Source: an uncultured Paracoccus sp.
Lineage (GTDB): Bacteria; Pseudomonadota; Alphaproteobacteria; Rhodobacterales; Rhodobacteraceae
Reading direction: 5' to 3'
DNA: 8,698 nucleotides
Assembly (NCBI RefSeq): GCF_946221145.1
Contig: NZ_CAMIOH010000129.1
Location: 1-8,698 of the forward strand
In this document: in pieces, positions 1-6,870 of the stretch
Numbering within the stretch: the first letter of the stretch is position 1
How the letters are laid out: each line of letters starts with the position of its first letter
Program-made: the position numbers and the translations under genes
The notes under the pieces: model-generated
What the model saw: only the letters and a program-made list of their open reading frames with translations
Databases searched by the model: none
What the model was told of the DNA's origin: nothing

Positions 1-893
1 GCGCGGTGCAGGTGCAGGATCATGTCGTTGTCGCGCGCCCATTTCGCCATCGACTGGATCGCGGTATAGCCGATCACCAGGTCGATCATGACGATCACGC
101 TGCCCAGATCCTTGGCGAAATTGGCGCGTTCGTACATCTGTTCCATCGTCCCGGCGGTGACGTTCAGATACGTCCCCTTGACTTCACCGGTCGCGGCCGA
201 TGCGCGGTTCACGGCCTCCATGCAATACAGGAACCGGTCGCGCCAATGCATAAAGGGCTGGCTGTTGATGTTCTCGTCATCCTTGGTGAAGTCCAGCCCG
301 CCGCGCAGCGCCTCGTAGACGACGCGGCCATAGTTGCGGCCCGACAGGCCCAGCTTGGGCTTCACGGTCGCGCCCAGCAGCGGGCGGCCATAGACGTTCA
401 GCCGCTCGCGTTCCACGACGATGCCGGTGGCCGGACCCTGGAACGTCTTCACATAGGCCACGGGCAGGCGCATGTCCTCCAGCCGCAGGGCCTTCAGCGG
501 CTTGAAGCCGAAGACATTGCCGATGATGGACGCGGTCAGGTTGGCGATGCTGCCGCCTTCGAACAGATCCAGATCATAGGCGATATAGGCGAAGAACTCG
601 CCGGGGCTGTTGGGGACCGGATCGACGCGGTACGCCTTGGCGCGGTATTTGTCGCAGGCGGTCAGCCGGTCGGTCCACACGACGGTCCAGGTCGCGGTGC
701 TGCTTTCGCCCGCGACCGCCGCAGCCGCTTCCACCGCGTCAACCCCATCCTGCGGCGTGATGCGGAACAGCGCGATCACGTCGGTGTCCTTGGGGGTGTA
801 ATCAGGTTCCCAGTAACCCATCTGCGCGTATTTCAGCACGCCGGCGGAATACCGCTTCTTGGCATCCAGCTTGGGGTTCGACATCTCGTTCAT
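1..893 (-). CDS. cbbL: RuBisCO large subunit, form IC (red type), 3' end cut by window edge
   Basis: Carboxylates ribulose-1,5-bisphosphate to give two 3-phosphoglycerates; the partner small subunit should lie beyond the left edge. I translated the reverse complement: 297 complete codons, open to the edge, against about 485-490 residues for the family. Visible landmarks are Asn126 in SIIGNVFGF, the active-site lysines Lys178 and Lys180 in GATVKPKLGLS, the Mg-binding/carbamylated loop DFTKDDEN (Lys204, Asp206, Glu207) followed by INSQPFMHWRDRF, and HLHR at the truncated end. The wording of the N-terminus and of the stretch after the lysine loop fits red-type form IC, not green-type or form II. 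The ATG at 893-891 is preceded by GAGGAGG (907-901) that overlaps the upstream aldolase stop, indicating translational coupling. A second ATG three codons in (884-882) is less well spaced. Last gene of the cbbF-cbbP-cbbA-cbbL order visible here. Confidence 0.96.
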   Translation of the reverse strand, partial: MNEMSNPKLDAKKRYSAGVLKYAQMGYWEPDYTPKDTDVIALFRITPQDGVDAVEAAAAVAGESSTATWTVVWTDRLTACDKYRAKAYRVDPVPNSPGEFFAYIAYDLDLFEGGSIANLTASIIGNVFGFKPLKALRLEDMRLPVAYVKTFQGPATGIVVERERLNVYGRPLLGATVKPKLGLSGRNYGRVVYEALRGGLDFTKDDENINSQPFMHWRDRFLYCMEAVNRASAATGEVKGTYLNVTAGTMEQMYERANFAKDLGSVIVMIDLVIGYTAIQSMAKWARDNDMILHLHR

Positions 894-907
894 GGGTCTT
901 CCTCCTC

Positions 908-1987
908 TCAGGCGGCTTTCGCGCCGGTGATGGCCGGGTCCAGAGCCCCCGACGCATAGCGTTTCGCCATCTCGTCCATCGGGATGGTGCGGATCGTGCT
1001 GGCATGGCCCGCCGTGCCAAAGCGTTCGAAGCGGTCGCGGCACAGCGCGGTCAGCTCGGCCATGGCGGGGATCATGAATTTTCGAGGATCGAATTCCTGC
1101 GGCGCCTCGCGCGCGACCTTGCGGAAATGACCGGTCATCGCCATGCGGCAGTCGGTGTCGATATTGACCTTGCGCACGCCCATGCGGATGCCGCGCTCGA
1201 TCTCCTCGACCGGGACGCCATAGGTCTGGGGCATCTCTCCGCCGGATGCGTTGATCAGGTCCTGCAGGTGCTGGGGCACGGATGACGACCCGTGCATCAC
1301 CAGATGGGTGCCCGGCAGGCGGTCGTGGATCGCCTGGATGACATGCATCGCCAGAATGTCGCCATCTGGCTTGCGGGTGAATTTATAGGCGCCGTGGCTG
1401 GTGCCGCAGGCGATCGCCAATGCGTCGCAGCGGGTGCGCAGAACGAAATCGACGGCCTGGTCCGGGTCGGTCAGAAGCTGGCTGTGATCCAGCTTGCCCT
1501 CGGCGCCCGACCCGTCCTCGGCCGCCGCCTCGCCGGTTTCCAGGCTGCCCAGGACGCCCAATTCGCCCTCGACCGATGCGCCGACCGCGTGCGCGGCCTC
1601 GGCCACCTTGGCGGTCACCGCGACGTTGTAACCATACTCGGCAGGCGTCTTCATGTCTTCGTGCAGCGACCCGTCCATCATCACCGATGTGAAGCCGTGG
1701 CGGATCGCGGACATGCAGGTCGCCAGATTATTGCCGTGATCCTGGTGCAGGCAGATCGGGATGCCCGGGTTCATCTCGGCCAGGGCCTCGACCATGCGGC
1801 GCAGCATGATGTCGCCCGCATAGGATCGCGCGCCCCGGCTGGCTTGCAAGATCACCGGGGCATCGACCTGCACCGCCGCCTTCAGGATCGCAAGGCCCTG
1901 TTCCATGTTGTTGATGTTGAAGGCGGGGACGCCATAGGAATGCTCGGCCGCATGGTCCAGAAGCTGTCGCAGGGTGATAAGGGCCAT
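908..1987 (-). CDS. cbbA: Class II fructose-1,6-bisphosphate aldolase, Calvin-cycle subtype
   Basis: Zinc-dependent aldolase condensing dihydroxyacetone phosphate with glyceraldehyde-3-phosphate (and, in the Calvin cycle, probably with erythrose-4-phosphate to sedoheptulose-bisphosphate). 359 residues, the usual length for the class II B subtype seen in cbb operons. Motifs in order: HQDHGNN at 81-87 (catalytic Asp83, zinc ligand His84), GELG at 141-144 (Glu142), GTSHGAYKF at 195-203 (zinc ligand His198), MHGSSSVP at 231-238 (zinc ligand His232) and GVRKVNIDTD at 270-279 (phosphate binding). The ATG at 1987 has GGAGAGA (1998-1992) upstream. A 56-bp gap separates it from the cbbP stop, the longest gap inside the operon. 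Its TGA is embedded in the cbbL ribosome binding site. Cytoplasmic, with no signal peptide or membrane segment. Also called fba; the symbol cbbA follows from operon context. Confidence 0.96.
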   Translation of the reverse strand: MALITLRQLLDHAAEHSYGVPAFNINNMEQGLAILKAAVQVDAPVILQASRGARSYAGDIMLRRMVEALAEMNPGIPICLHQDHGNNLATCMSAIRHGFTSVMMDGSLHEDMKTPAEYGYNVAVTAKVAEAAHAVGASVEGELGVLGSLETGEAAAEDGSGAEGKLDHSQLLTDPDQAVDFVLRTRCDALAIACGTSHGAYKFTRKPDGDILAMHVIQAIHDRLPGTHLVMHGSSSVPQHLQDLINASGGEMPQTYGVPVEEIERGIRMGVRKVNIDTDCRMAMTGHFRKVAREAPQEFDPRKFMIPAMAELTALCRDRFERFGTAGHASTIRTIPMDEMAKRYASGALDPAITGAKAA

Positions 1988-2043
1988 CAGGTCTCTCCGG
2001 TCATCAGGTTGCAGGCCAAAGCGGGGGGTTCATCGCCTGGCCC

Positions 2044-2916
2044 CTATGCGCGCCGGGCGTCGTCGATCATGCGCAGGATCATCGGCGTCAGGATCAGCTG
2101 CATCGCCAGGTCGGTTTTCGGCCCCGGGATGACGATGGAATTGGCGCGCGTCATCCACGACCCGTCGATCATCTGGGTCAGGTAGGGAAAGTCGATGCCG
2201 CGCGGGTTGCGGAACCGGATCACCACCAGGCTTTCGTCGGGCGTGGGGATCCAGCGGGCGATGAACGGGTTCGAGGTATCGACCACCGGCACCCGCTGGA
2301 AATTGATGTCGGTTTCGGTGAATTGCGGGCAGATACAATGCACATAGGCGTGCATCCGGCGCAGGATCGTGTCGGTCACGGCCTCGGTCGAATAGCCCCG
2401 GCTGGCCTTGTCGCGGTGGATCTTCTGGATCCATTCCAGATTGATGACCGGCACCACGCCGATCTTCAGGTCGGCCAGCCTGGCCAGGTTCACCGTGTCG
2501 TTGGCAACCGCGCCGTGCAGCCCTTCATAGAACAGCAGGTCGGACCCTTCCTCGAACGGGGCCCAGGGGGTGAAGGTGCCGGGCGCGGCGCCCCAGCGTT
2601 CGGCCTCGCGGTCGTCATGAACATAATGGCGCGTCTCGCCCCGGCCGGTCTCGCCATAGATGCGAAAGATCTCCTCCAGCTTTTCCAGCTCATTGGCGTC
2701 AAAGCTGAAATGGCTGAAGGTCTGGTCACCCGCGGCCTGGCGGCGGGCCAGTTCGTCCTTCATCGCGGCGCGGTCGAAGCGGTGGAAGGCGTCGCCTTCG
2801 ATGCTGACGGCGGTGATGCCCTCGCGACGGAAAATCTGGTCGAAAGTCGTCTTGACCGTGGTCGTGCCCGCGCCGGAACTGCCGGTGACCGAGATGATGG
2901 GATGCTTCTTGCTCAT
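2044..2916 (-). CDS. cbbP: Phosphoribulokinase (bacterial class I type)
   Basis: Phosphorylates ribulose-5-phosphate with ATP to give ribulose-1,5-bisphosphate, the RuBisCO substrate. 290 residues, matching the bacterial octameric enzymes such as R. sphaeroides PRK. The P-loop is GSSGAGTTTVK at 12-22. Residues known as functional in the Rhodobacter enzyme fall at the same numbers: Asp42 (catalytic base), His45, Arg49, Glu131, Lys165, Arg168, Asp169 and Arg173. The reading frame stays open 89 codons further upstream to 3183, but that extension is antisense-like sequence inside cbbF in another frame. The ATG at 2916 gives the family N-terminus MSKKHPIISVTGSSG and has a ribosome binding site. 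It lies 7 nt after the cbbF stop, and TGAGGAG joins that stop to its Shine-Dalgarno, so translation is probably coupled. Confidence 0.97.
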   Translation of the reverse strand: MSKKHPIISVTGSSGAGTTTVKTTFDQIFRREGITAVSIEGDAFHRFDRAAMKDELARRQAAGDQTFSHFSFDANELEKLEEIFRIYGETGRGETRHYVHDDREAERWGAAPGTFTPWAPFEEGSDLLFYEGLHGAVANDTVNLARLADLKIGVVPVINLEWIQKIHRDKASRGYSTEAVTDTILRRMHAYVHCICPQFTETDINFQRVPVVDTSNPFIARWIPTPDESLVVIRFRNPRGIDFPYLTQMIDGSWMTRANSIVIPGPKTDLAMQLILTPMILRMIDDARRA

Positions 2917-2923
2917 GGGCTCC

Positions 2924-3919
2924 TCAGGCGCGGAACAGGCCGCGATGGCCGAACAGGGCCGAGACTTCGGCATCCGGCAGGTCGTGATAGGCGGCGACGC
3001 GATCGACCTTTTCGGCTGATCCGAAGACCAGCGGCGTGCGGCCATGCAGGTCGGTGATCGTGGCGTCCAGGATCGGCAGGGCGCCATCGGTCGCGCGGCC
3101 CCCCGCCTGTTCGATGACAAAGGCGATGGGCGCGCATTCATACAGCATCCGCAGCCGGCCCCGGTCATAGCCTTTGCGGGCATCGGCGGGATACAGGAAG
3201 ATCCCGCCGCGCATCAGGATTCGATGCGCCTCGGCCACCAGGGACGCGATCCACCGCATGTTGAAATTCCGCTCGCGCGGCCCGTCGATCCCGGCCAGGC
3301 AATCGTCGATATAGGCCCGGATCGGTCGCGGCCAGTGGCGGTAATTCGAGGCGTTGATCGCGAATTCGAAGAAGCAGTCGGGCATCGTCACGCGCGGATC
3401 GGTCAGGTCGAAGCTGTCGGTGTCGGGGTTGAGCGTGTAAATCTGCGTGCCGTCGCCAAAGCTGACCACCAGGCAGCAGCGCGGGCCATAGATGACATAG
3501 CCCCCGACGATCAGGTCACGGGCGGGTCGCAGGAAGCTGGCCTCGGCACTGTCATGGGCCGGATAGACCGCAAAGATCGTGCCGATCGACACGTTGGTGT
3601 CGATGTTCGACGATCCGTCCAGCGGGTCGATGGCCAGGGCCAGGGCGCCGCCCGGTTGCATCGCGATGGGATCGGCCTGCTCCTCGCTGGCATACCACCG
3701 CAGCCCGGCGTCGCGCAGCGCATCGCGGAACAGCGCATCGGCTTGGATGTCCAGGCGCTTTTGGCCGTCGCCATCGCTGTTCGTGCCGATTTCGGCCGAC
3801 AGGGTGGTGTCGCCGCGCCGGATCACGCCTGCCAGGGAAATGGCGCCCCGCGCCAGGGCCAGCATCAGCGGCTGGACCTGCGACGGAATATGCGTTGTGT
3901 CGATGCTGGGCGTTGTCAT
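2924..3919 (-). CDS. cbbF: Class I fructose-1,6-bisphosphatase
   Basis: Hydrolyses fructose-1,6-bisphosphate (in many autotrophs also sedoheptulose-1,7-bisphosphate) to feed ribulose-5-phosphate regeneration. 331 residues, normal for the family. Metal-binding motifs YASEE at 76-80 and the signature DPLDGSSN at 98-105 are intact. The substrate-binding part shows NFNMRW at 218-223, RGGIFLYPAD at 237-246 and a C-terminal YECAPIAFVIEQAGG at 260-274. The start at 3919 (ATG) is preceded by GGGAGGGG at 3930-3923. It is the first gene of the operon, facing the divergent cbbR, and is therefore the likely site of CbbR-activated initiation. Cytoplasmic; no signal peptide. Confidence 0.96.
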   Translation of the reverse strand: MTTPSIDTTHIPSQVQPLMLALARGAISLAGVIRRGDTTLSAEIGTNSDGDGQKRLDIQADALFRDALRDAGLRWYASEEQADPIAMQPGGALALAIDPLDGSSNIDTNVSIGTIFAVYPAHDSAEASFLRPARDLIVGGYVIYGPRCCLVVSFGDGTQIYTLNPDTDSFDLTDPRVTMPDCFFEFAINASNYRHWPRPIRAYIDDCLAGIDGPRERNFNMRWIASLVAEAHRILMRGGIFLYPADARKGYDRGRLRMLYECAPIAFVIEQAGGRATDGALPILDATITDLHGRTPLVFGSAEKVDRVAAYHDLPDAEVSALFGHRGLFRA

Positions 3920-4015
3920 CAGCCCCTCCCGTGGCGTCAGATCGGTGAAGCCAGATTGACAGGGGATCGTTTTCGAGGAAATTTAATAATCTCGAATCTG
4001 GATTAGATTTTTCTG
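3920..4015. promoter_or_regulatory. cbbF/cbbR divergent regulatory region with nested dyads
   Basis: The 96-bp gap between divergent cbbF and cbbR is the expected place for the CbbR operator. At 3988-4009 there is an AT-rich block with an outer dyad AATCT (3988-3992) / AGATT (4005-4009) enclosing an inner dyad AATC (3995-3998) / GATT (4001-4004). This looks like a LysR-type recognition site. It ends 7 nt before the cbbR ATG, so occupancy could repress cbbR while activating cbbF. An exact TTGACA lies at 3956-3961 on the plus strand, but no good -10 follows at 16-18 bp (TTTAAT is 20 bp away). I could not find a strict TNA-N7-TNA CbbR box. Operator role is inferred from position and symmetry. 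Confidence 0.55.
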
Positions 4016-4936
4016 ATGAAGACGGACGGGATCAGCCTTCGCCAATTGCGATGCCTGCGCGCCGTGGCCGATACCGGCAGCCTGACGGGGGCGGCCGGCC
4101 TGCTGGGCCTGACCCCGCCCGCCATCCACAGCCAGCTGCGAGGGCTGGAGGATCTGGCGGGCTGCGCCCTGGTGGTGCGGGCCGAACACGGTGCGTTTCG
4201 TCCCACGCCCGAGGGTGCGGCGCTGCTGCTGGCCGAAGCGCAGATCGCCACCGCCCTGGCTCGCGCGGGCCGAGAGATCGGCGCGCTGCGGCAAGGCCAG
4301 ATCGGCAATGTGGTGTTGGGTGTGGTTTCGACCGGCAAGTATTTCGCACCTGGCCTCGTGGCCCGGCTGTTGCGACTTTTGCCCGATATCGAGGTGACAT
4401 TGCGCATCGGCAACCGCGACGCGATCCTGGCGGCCCTGGCGGGTGACGATCTTGATCTGGCGATCATGGGCCGTCCGCCGCGCGAACCGGCGGTGATCGC
4501 CGATCCGGTCGGGCCGCATCCCCACATCATCATCGCCGCCCCCGACCATCCGCTGGCCGATGCCGATCCGGTGATGCCGGGCGACCTGCTGGCGCAGACC
4601 TTCCTGTCGCGCGAAGAAGGATCCGGCACCCGCATCCTGATGACCCGTTTCCTGGACCGCATCGGCGAGGGTGCCACATGGCGCGCGGTCGAGATGGGCA
4701 CCAACGAGACGATCAAGCAGGCGGTGATCGCGGGCTTGGGGATCGCGCTGATTTCCCAGCATACCGTGACCGAAGAGTTGCGGTCTGGCCGGCTGATCAC
4801 GCTGCGCGGAATCGGGTTGCCGATCCAGCGAAGCTGGTATCTGCTGCGCCGCGCCGACCGTTCGCCCGGTCCCGCCACCACGCGCATCAGGGACGAGATC
4901 CTGGCGATGCGCGGCGGCTTCCTGCCGCAGCTTTAG
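4016..4936 (+). CDS. cbbR: LysR-family transcriptional regulator of the Calvin-cycle operon
   Basis: Predicted activator of the divergent cbb operon, sensing metabolites such as RuBP, NADPH or ATP in characterised relatives. 306 residues. The N-terminal winged helix-turn-helix spans about 5-65, with the HTH around SLTGAAGLLGLTPPAIHSQL (22-41) and the wing ending FRPTPEG. A linker helix runs 68-95, followed by the periplasmic-binding-protein-like effector domain. CbbR-like wording includes VVSTGKYFAP at 103-112, DLDLAIMGRPP at 145-155 and EMGTNETIKQAVIAGLGIAL at 226-245. The ATG at 4016 gives the right family N-terminus but has no clear Shine-Dalgarno, so translation may be weak or near-leaderless. 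Its TAG overlaps the convergent flgD stop by 3 bp (the two coding regions share 4933-4936), with no terminator between. Specific assignment as CbbR rests on context as well as sequence. Confidence 0.93.
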   Translation: MKTDGISLRQLRCLRAVADTGSLTGAAGLLGLTPPAIHSQLRGLEDLAGCALVVRAEHGAFRPTPEGAALLLAEAQIATALARAGREIGALRQGQIGNVVLGVVSTGKYFAPGLVARLLRLLPDIEVTLRIGNRDAILAALAGDDLDLAIMGRPPREPAVIADPVGPHPHIIIAAPDHPLADADPVMPGDLLAQTFLSREEGSGTRILMTRFLDRIGEGATWRAVEMGTNETIKQAVIAGLGIALISQHTVTEELRSGRLITLRGIGLPIQRSWYLLRRADRSPGPATTRIRDEILAMRGGFLPQL

Positions 4937-5604
4937 TCCGCCTTGCGCAGCGCCTGGATGGTATTGGCAAGCGCCGAGCCGCCGCCCTCGAAGATCAGCT
5001 CGACCCCCTGGCTGCCGACTTCTGCCTCGGCCACGCGGACATAGGCGCCGACCCGATCCTCCGAGATCACTTCACCCGCCCGGTTGCTTTCGATGACGAA
5101 GGAATAGCGGCCGTCGGCCAGCTTTTCGCCGTATTCGTCGCGGCCCAGCCAGTCGATCTGGCCTTCGCCCGGCCCGATTTCCTCTCTCAGGACTTCACGG
5201 CCCGATTCGTTCAGCGTGACCAGCGTCACGCTGTCGGCGCGGCTGTCGGGAGTAACATCCAGCGTCAGCGGTTCGTCCCCGAACCAGACAGGCTCGGTCG
5301 TGCGCACCTCCTTGCCGATCCAATCGGCCAGCTGGCCCAGGCTGCCGCCCGATTGCGTCAGCATCTGTTCCAGCAGCTTGTTCGTCTGCGCCTGCTGCTC
5401 GACCCCGGAAAATGTCGCAAGCTGGACCGCGAAATCGCTGCCCTCCATCGGGTTCAGCGGATCCTGGCTCTTCAACTGGGTGGTCAGCATCTTCAGGAAG
5501 GTGTCGAAATTCGCGGCTTGCGCGGTCATGGCGTCCGCGGCCTTGGACGTGGTGGTCGTGCCGGCACTGGGCGCGGCGGTCGAGCTGGTGACGGGGGTAA
5601 CCAA
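4933..5604 (-). CDS. flgD: Flagellar hook-capping (hook scaffold) protein FlgD
   Basis: Caps the growing hook and directs FlgE subunit assembly; exported through the flagellar type III apparatus, so no Sec signal is expected and none is seen. 223 residues, the usual length. After a Ser/Thr/Ala-rich N-terminus, residues 33-80 carry the conserved FlgD core (FDTFLKMLTTQLKSQDPL, then NPMEGSDF and QLATFSGVEQQ). A beta-rich C-terminal half from about 105 to 215 includes the characteristic DWLGRDEYGEKLADGRYSF stretch. The start is TTG at 5604-5602, chosen because it has AGGAG at 5615-5611 with a 6-nt spacer. The first in-frame ATG would cut 25 residues. The gene follows fliK by 14 nt, so the two are probably cotranscribed. 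Confidence 0.93.
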   Translation of the reverse strand: MVTPVTSSTAAPSAGTTTTSKAADAMTAQAANFDTFLKMLTTQLKSQDPLNPMEGSDFAVQLATFSGVEQQAQTNKLLEQMLTQSGGSLGQLADWIGKEVRTTEPVWFGDEPLTLDVTPDSRADSVTLVTLNESGREVLREEIGPGEGQIDWLGRDEYGEKLADGRYSFVIESNRAGEVISEDRVGAYVRVAEAEVGSQGVELIFEGGGSALANTIQALRKAD

Positions 5605-5615
5605 GCGATTCTCCT
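5602..5615 (-). promoter_or_regulatory. Ribosome binding site fixing a TTG start for flgD
   Basis: Read on the minus strand, AGGAG (5615-5611), a 6-nt spacer and TTG (5604-5602) are ideally arranged. No ATG or GTG lies near this site in the flgD frame, so the TTG is the best start. Confidence 0.8.
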
Positions 5616-5618
5616 GTG

Positions 5619-6524
5619 TCAGATGCGGATGTCCAGGCGTGCCGGGATGGCCATCGGCGTCCAGGCAACAGGAACGGGGATTGATTCGATCACGTCAAAG
5701 CCCTGGCCGGACGCGTCGGGCAGGGGCTGGCCGCGCCCGGACCCGGCACCGCCGTCGCCCTGGAATTCGAAGGACGCATCCGCCATCCCGGCATCCCCGA
5801 AGCATTCCTGCAGGAATGTGGCGTTGCGGCGCAACTGGTCCAGAACCTCTGGCCGTTCGGCCCAGACGACCACATGCGGGCTGTGTTCCGGCCCGGACAT
5901 GACCATGCGGATCCGGCCCAGTTCCTCGGGCGCCAAGGCAATCTCGATCCGGTCCTCTCGGGTGGTGACGACGGCCTCGGCCATCTGCCGCACCACCGAT
6001 GCCACGGGAATCCGCGATGGCGGCAGGGGCTGGTCCGGGCCGGTCGCCGCGACATCGCGCGCTGCTGCCGCGTGCGGCGTTGTCGGGTCCGCAGACATGA
6101 TGTCGATCTGCGGCATGTCCGGCGCCGCCTGAACCGGCAGATCGGGCATGGCCGGGGCACTGGCGTCGGGCATGGCGCCAGCATCGGCAGTCGCCGCCAG
6201 GGCGATTCGCGGCCCGGTTTCCGTAAGCGCGACCTTTGTGTCCGGCAGCACGGCGTCCTCGGCGTCCCCCGTGCCTTGTGGCGCGGCCGGACGCAGGCTG
6301 CCGGTGATGCCCGACAGATCCTCGATCATCATCTGCAACAGATCCTGCGGCGCCTGGCCAAGGGCGGTCATGTCCACCGGCACGGCATCGGCCAGCAGGT
6401 CATCGACCGGCGCATCGTCGATGGTGAAATCAGGCTGCGCCTCGTCCTCACCCTCGATGACTGGTTCGGCCAGGACCGCGGTCTGCACCGCAGTCATGAT
6501 CGGTAAAATGAAACTGTCTGCCAT
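5619..6524 (-). CDS. fliK: Flagellar hook-length control protein, FliK-like
   Basis: FliK measures hook length and switches the export apparatus from hook to filament substrates. 301 residues, on the short side for the family. Residues 1-170 are low-complexity, acidic and rich in Ala, Pro and Asp, with repeated MPD units (118-137), as expected for the unconserved ruler part. Residues about 174-255 look like the conserved C-terminal hook domain: EIALAPEELGRIRMVMSG (194-211) matches the usual L-P-x-x-LG-x-V pattern, followed by VVVWAERPEVLDQLRRN and a final helix region. The ATG at 6524 has only a weak GGGAA upstream. It precedes flgD by 14 nt, a common fliK-flgD pairing. Identification relies on the C-terminal domain and the neighbour; the N-terminus alone would not be recognisable. 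Confidence 0.85.
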   Translation of the reverse strand: MADSFILPIMTAVQTAVLAEPVIEGEDEAQPDFTIDDAPVDDLLADAVPVDMTALGQAPQDLLQMMIEDLSGITGSLRPAAPQGTGDAEDAVLPDTKVALTETGPRIALAATADAGAMPDASAPAMPDLPVQAAPDMPQIDIMSADPTTPHAAAARDVAATGPDQPLPPSRIPVASVVRQMAEAVVTTREDRIEIALAPEELGRIRMVMSGPEHSPHVVVWAERPEVLDQLRRNATFLQECFGDAGMADASFEFQGDGGAGSGRGQPLPDASGQGFDVIESIPVPVAWTPMAIPARLDIRI

Positions 6525-6630
6525 ATGCGCGATTCCCGACGTGATGCCGTCAGGAATAAGGATAAGTCCTTACGATTTATTTACCGCAACAGGCTAATCC
6601 TGAAAAATATCCGCAATCAGGACAATGCCC
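6525..6630. promoter_or_regulatory. fliK/flgJ divergent regulatory region with perfect palindrome
   Basis: This gap separates two divergent flagellar units and must hold promoters for both. It contains a perfect 6-bp inverted repeat with a 4-nt centre, TAAGGATAAGTCCTTA (6557-6572). An AT-rich stretch follows at 6574-6583, then a second short dyad CAGG-ctaat-CCTG (6590-6602). I could not place a convincing sigma-28 or sigma-54 promoter by eye. A role for the palindrome as an operator is inference. Confidence 0.45.
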
Positions 6631-6633
6631 ATG
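6619..6633 (+). promoter_or_regulatory. Ribosome binding site favouring the second ATG of flgJ
   Basis: AGGA at 6619-6622 is followed by ATGs at 6625 and 6631. Only the latter has a workable spacer (8 nt), so the protein probably begins MQVNQIS rather than MPMQVNQ. Confidence 0.6.
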
Positions 6634-6870
6634 CAGGTTAATCAAATCTCAACGGCCGCCGCACCCACGGCAACGCCGCGACCGCCCTCGGAACAGCTGG
6701 AACAGATGTTTCTGGAGGAAATGTTGAAATACTGCGGCCCACAGGCCAACAGCGGCGCATTCGGCGGCGGCATCGGAGAGGATCAGTTTTCCAGCTTCCT
6801 GATCCAGGAGCAGGCCGCAGCCTTGGCCGGCCGCATGGATCTGGGATTTGAAAAATGGATGGCATCATGA
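6631..6870 (+). CDS. flgJ: Short FlgJ-type rod-binding protein (no muramidase domain)
   Basis: Rod-binding (FlgJ N-terminal) domain protein, thought to act as rod cap or scaffold in the periplasm during flagellar assembly. 79 residues from the ATG at 6631. The core is SEQLEQMFLEEMLKY (about 20-34), then a Gly-rich turn GAFGGGIGEDQFSSFL and a terminal helix with EQAAALAGRMDLGF, the standard pattern of this domain. The peptidoglycan-hydrolase half found in enterobacterial FlgJ is absent, which is usual in alphaproteobacteria. I prefer the start at 6631 over the ATG at 6625 because AGGA (6619-6622) is 8 nt from the former and only 2 nt from the latter. Its stop overlaps the next gene's start (ATGA), implying translational coupling. 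The FlgJ symbol is by domain; short homologues carry other names, such as CheL. Confidence 0.8.
   Translation: MQVNQISTAAAPTATPRPPSEQLEQMFLEEMLKYCGPQANSGAFGGGIGEDQFSSFLIQEQAAALAGRMDLGFEKWMAS

Noticed and set aside
6..959. Long open plus-strand frame opposite cbbL and the end of cbbA
   Set aside because: It is an antisense shadow of high-GC coding sequence. The opposite strand carries RuBisCO with all active-site motifs, and this frame shows no recognisable domain.
2012..2039. CAGGC/GCCTG dyad in the cbbP-cbbA gap as a terminator or processing hairpin
   Set aside because: Only 5 bp with an 18-nt loop and no U tract, which is easily expected by chance in GC-rich DNA.
2917..3183. N-terminal extension of phosphoribulokinase by 89 codons
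   Set aside because: It overlaps cbbF in another frame; the 290-residue form starting at 2916 matches the family's length and N-terminus and has its own Shine-Dalgarno.
3956..3961. Exact TTGACA as a sigma-70 -35 box for cbbR
   Set aside because: No acceptable -10 element follows at 16-18 bp; the best match TTTAAT is 20 bp away. Kept only as a remark in the regulatory region.
4678..6132. 484-codon open plus-strand frame spanning cbbR, flgD and part of fliK
   Set aside because: It crosses several recognisable genes in both orientations, has Arg/Ala/Gly-rich low-complexity content and no family similarity that I can see. A shadow frame.
6638..6653. CtrA-like TTAA-N7-TCAAC sequence
   Set aside because: It deviates from TTAA-N7-TTAAC and lies inside the flgJ coding start, downstream of where its promoter should be.
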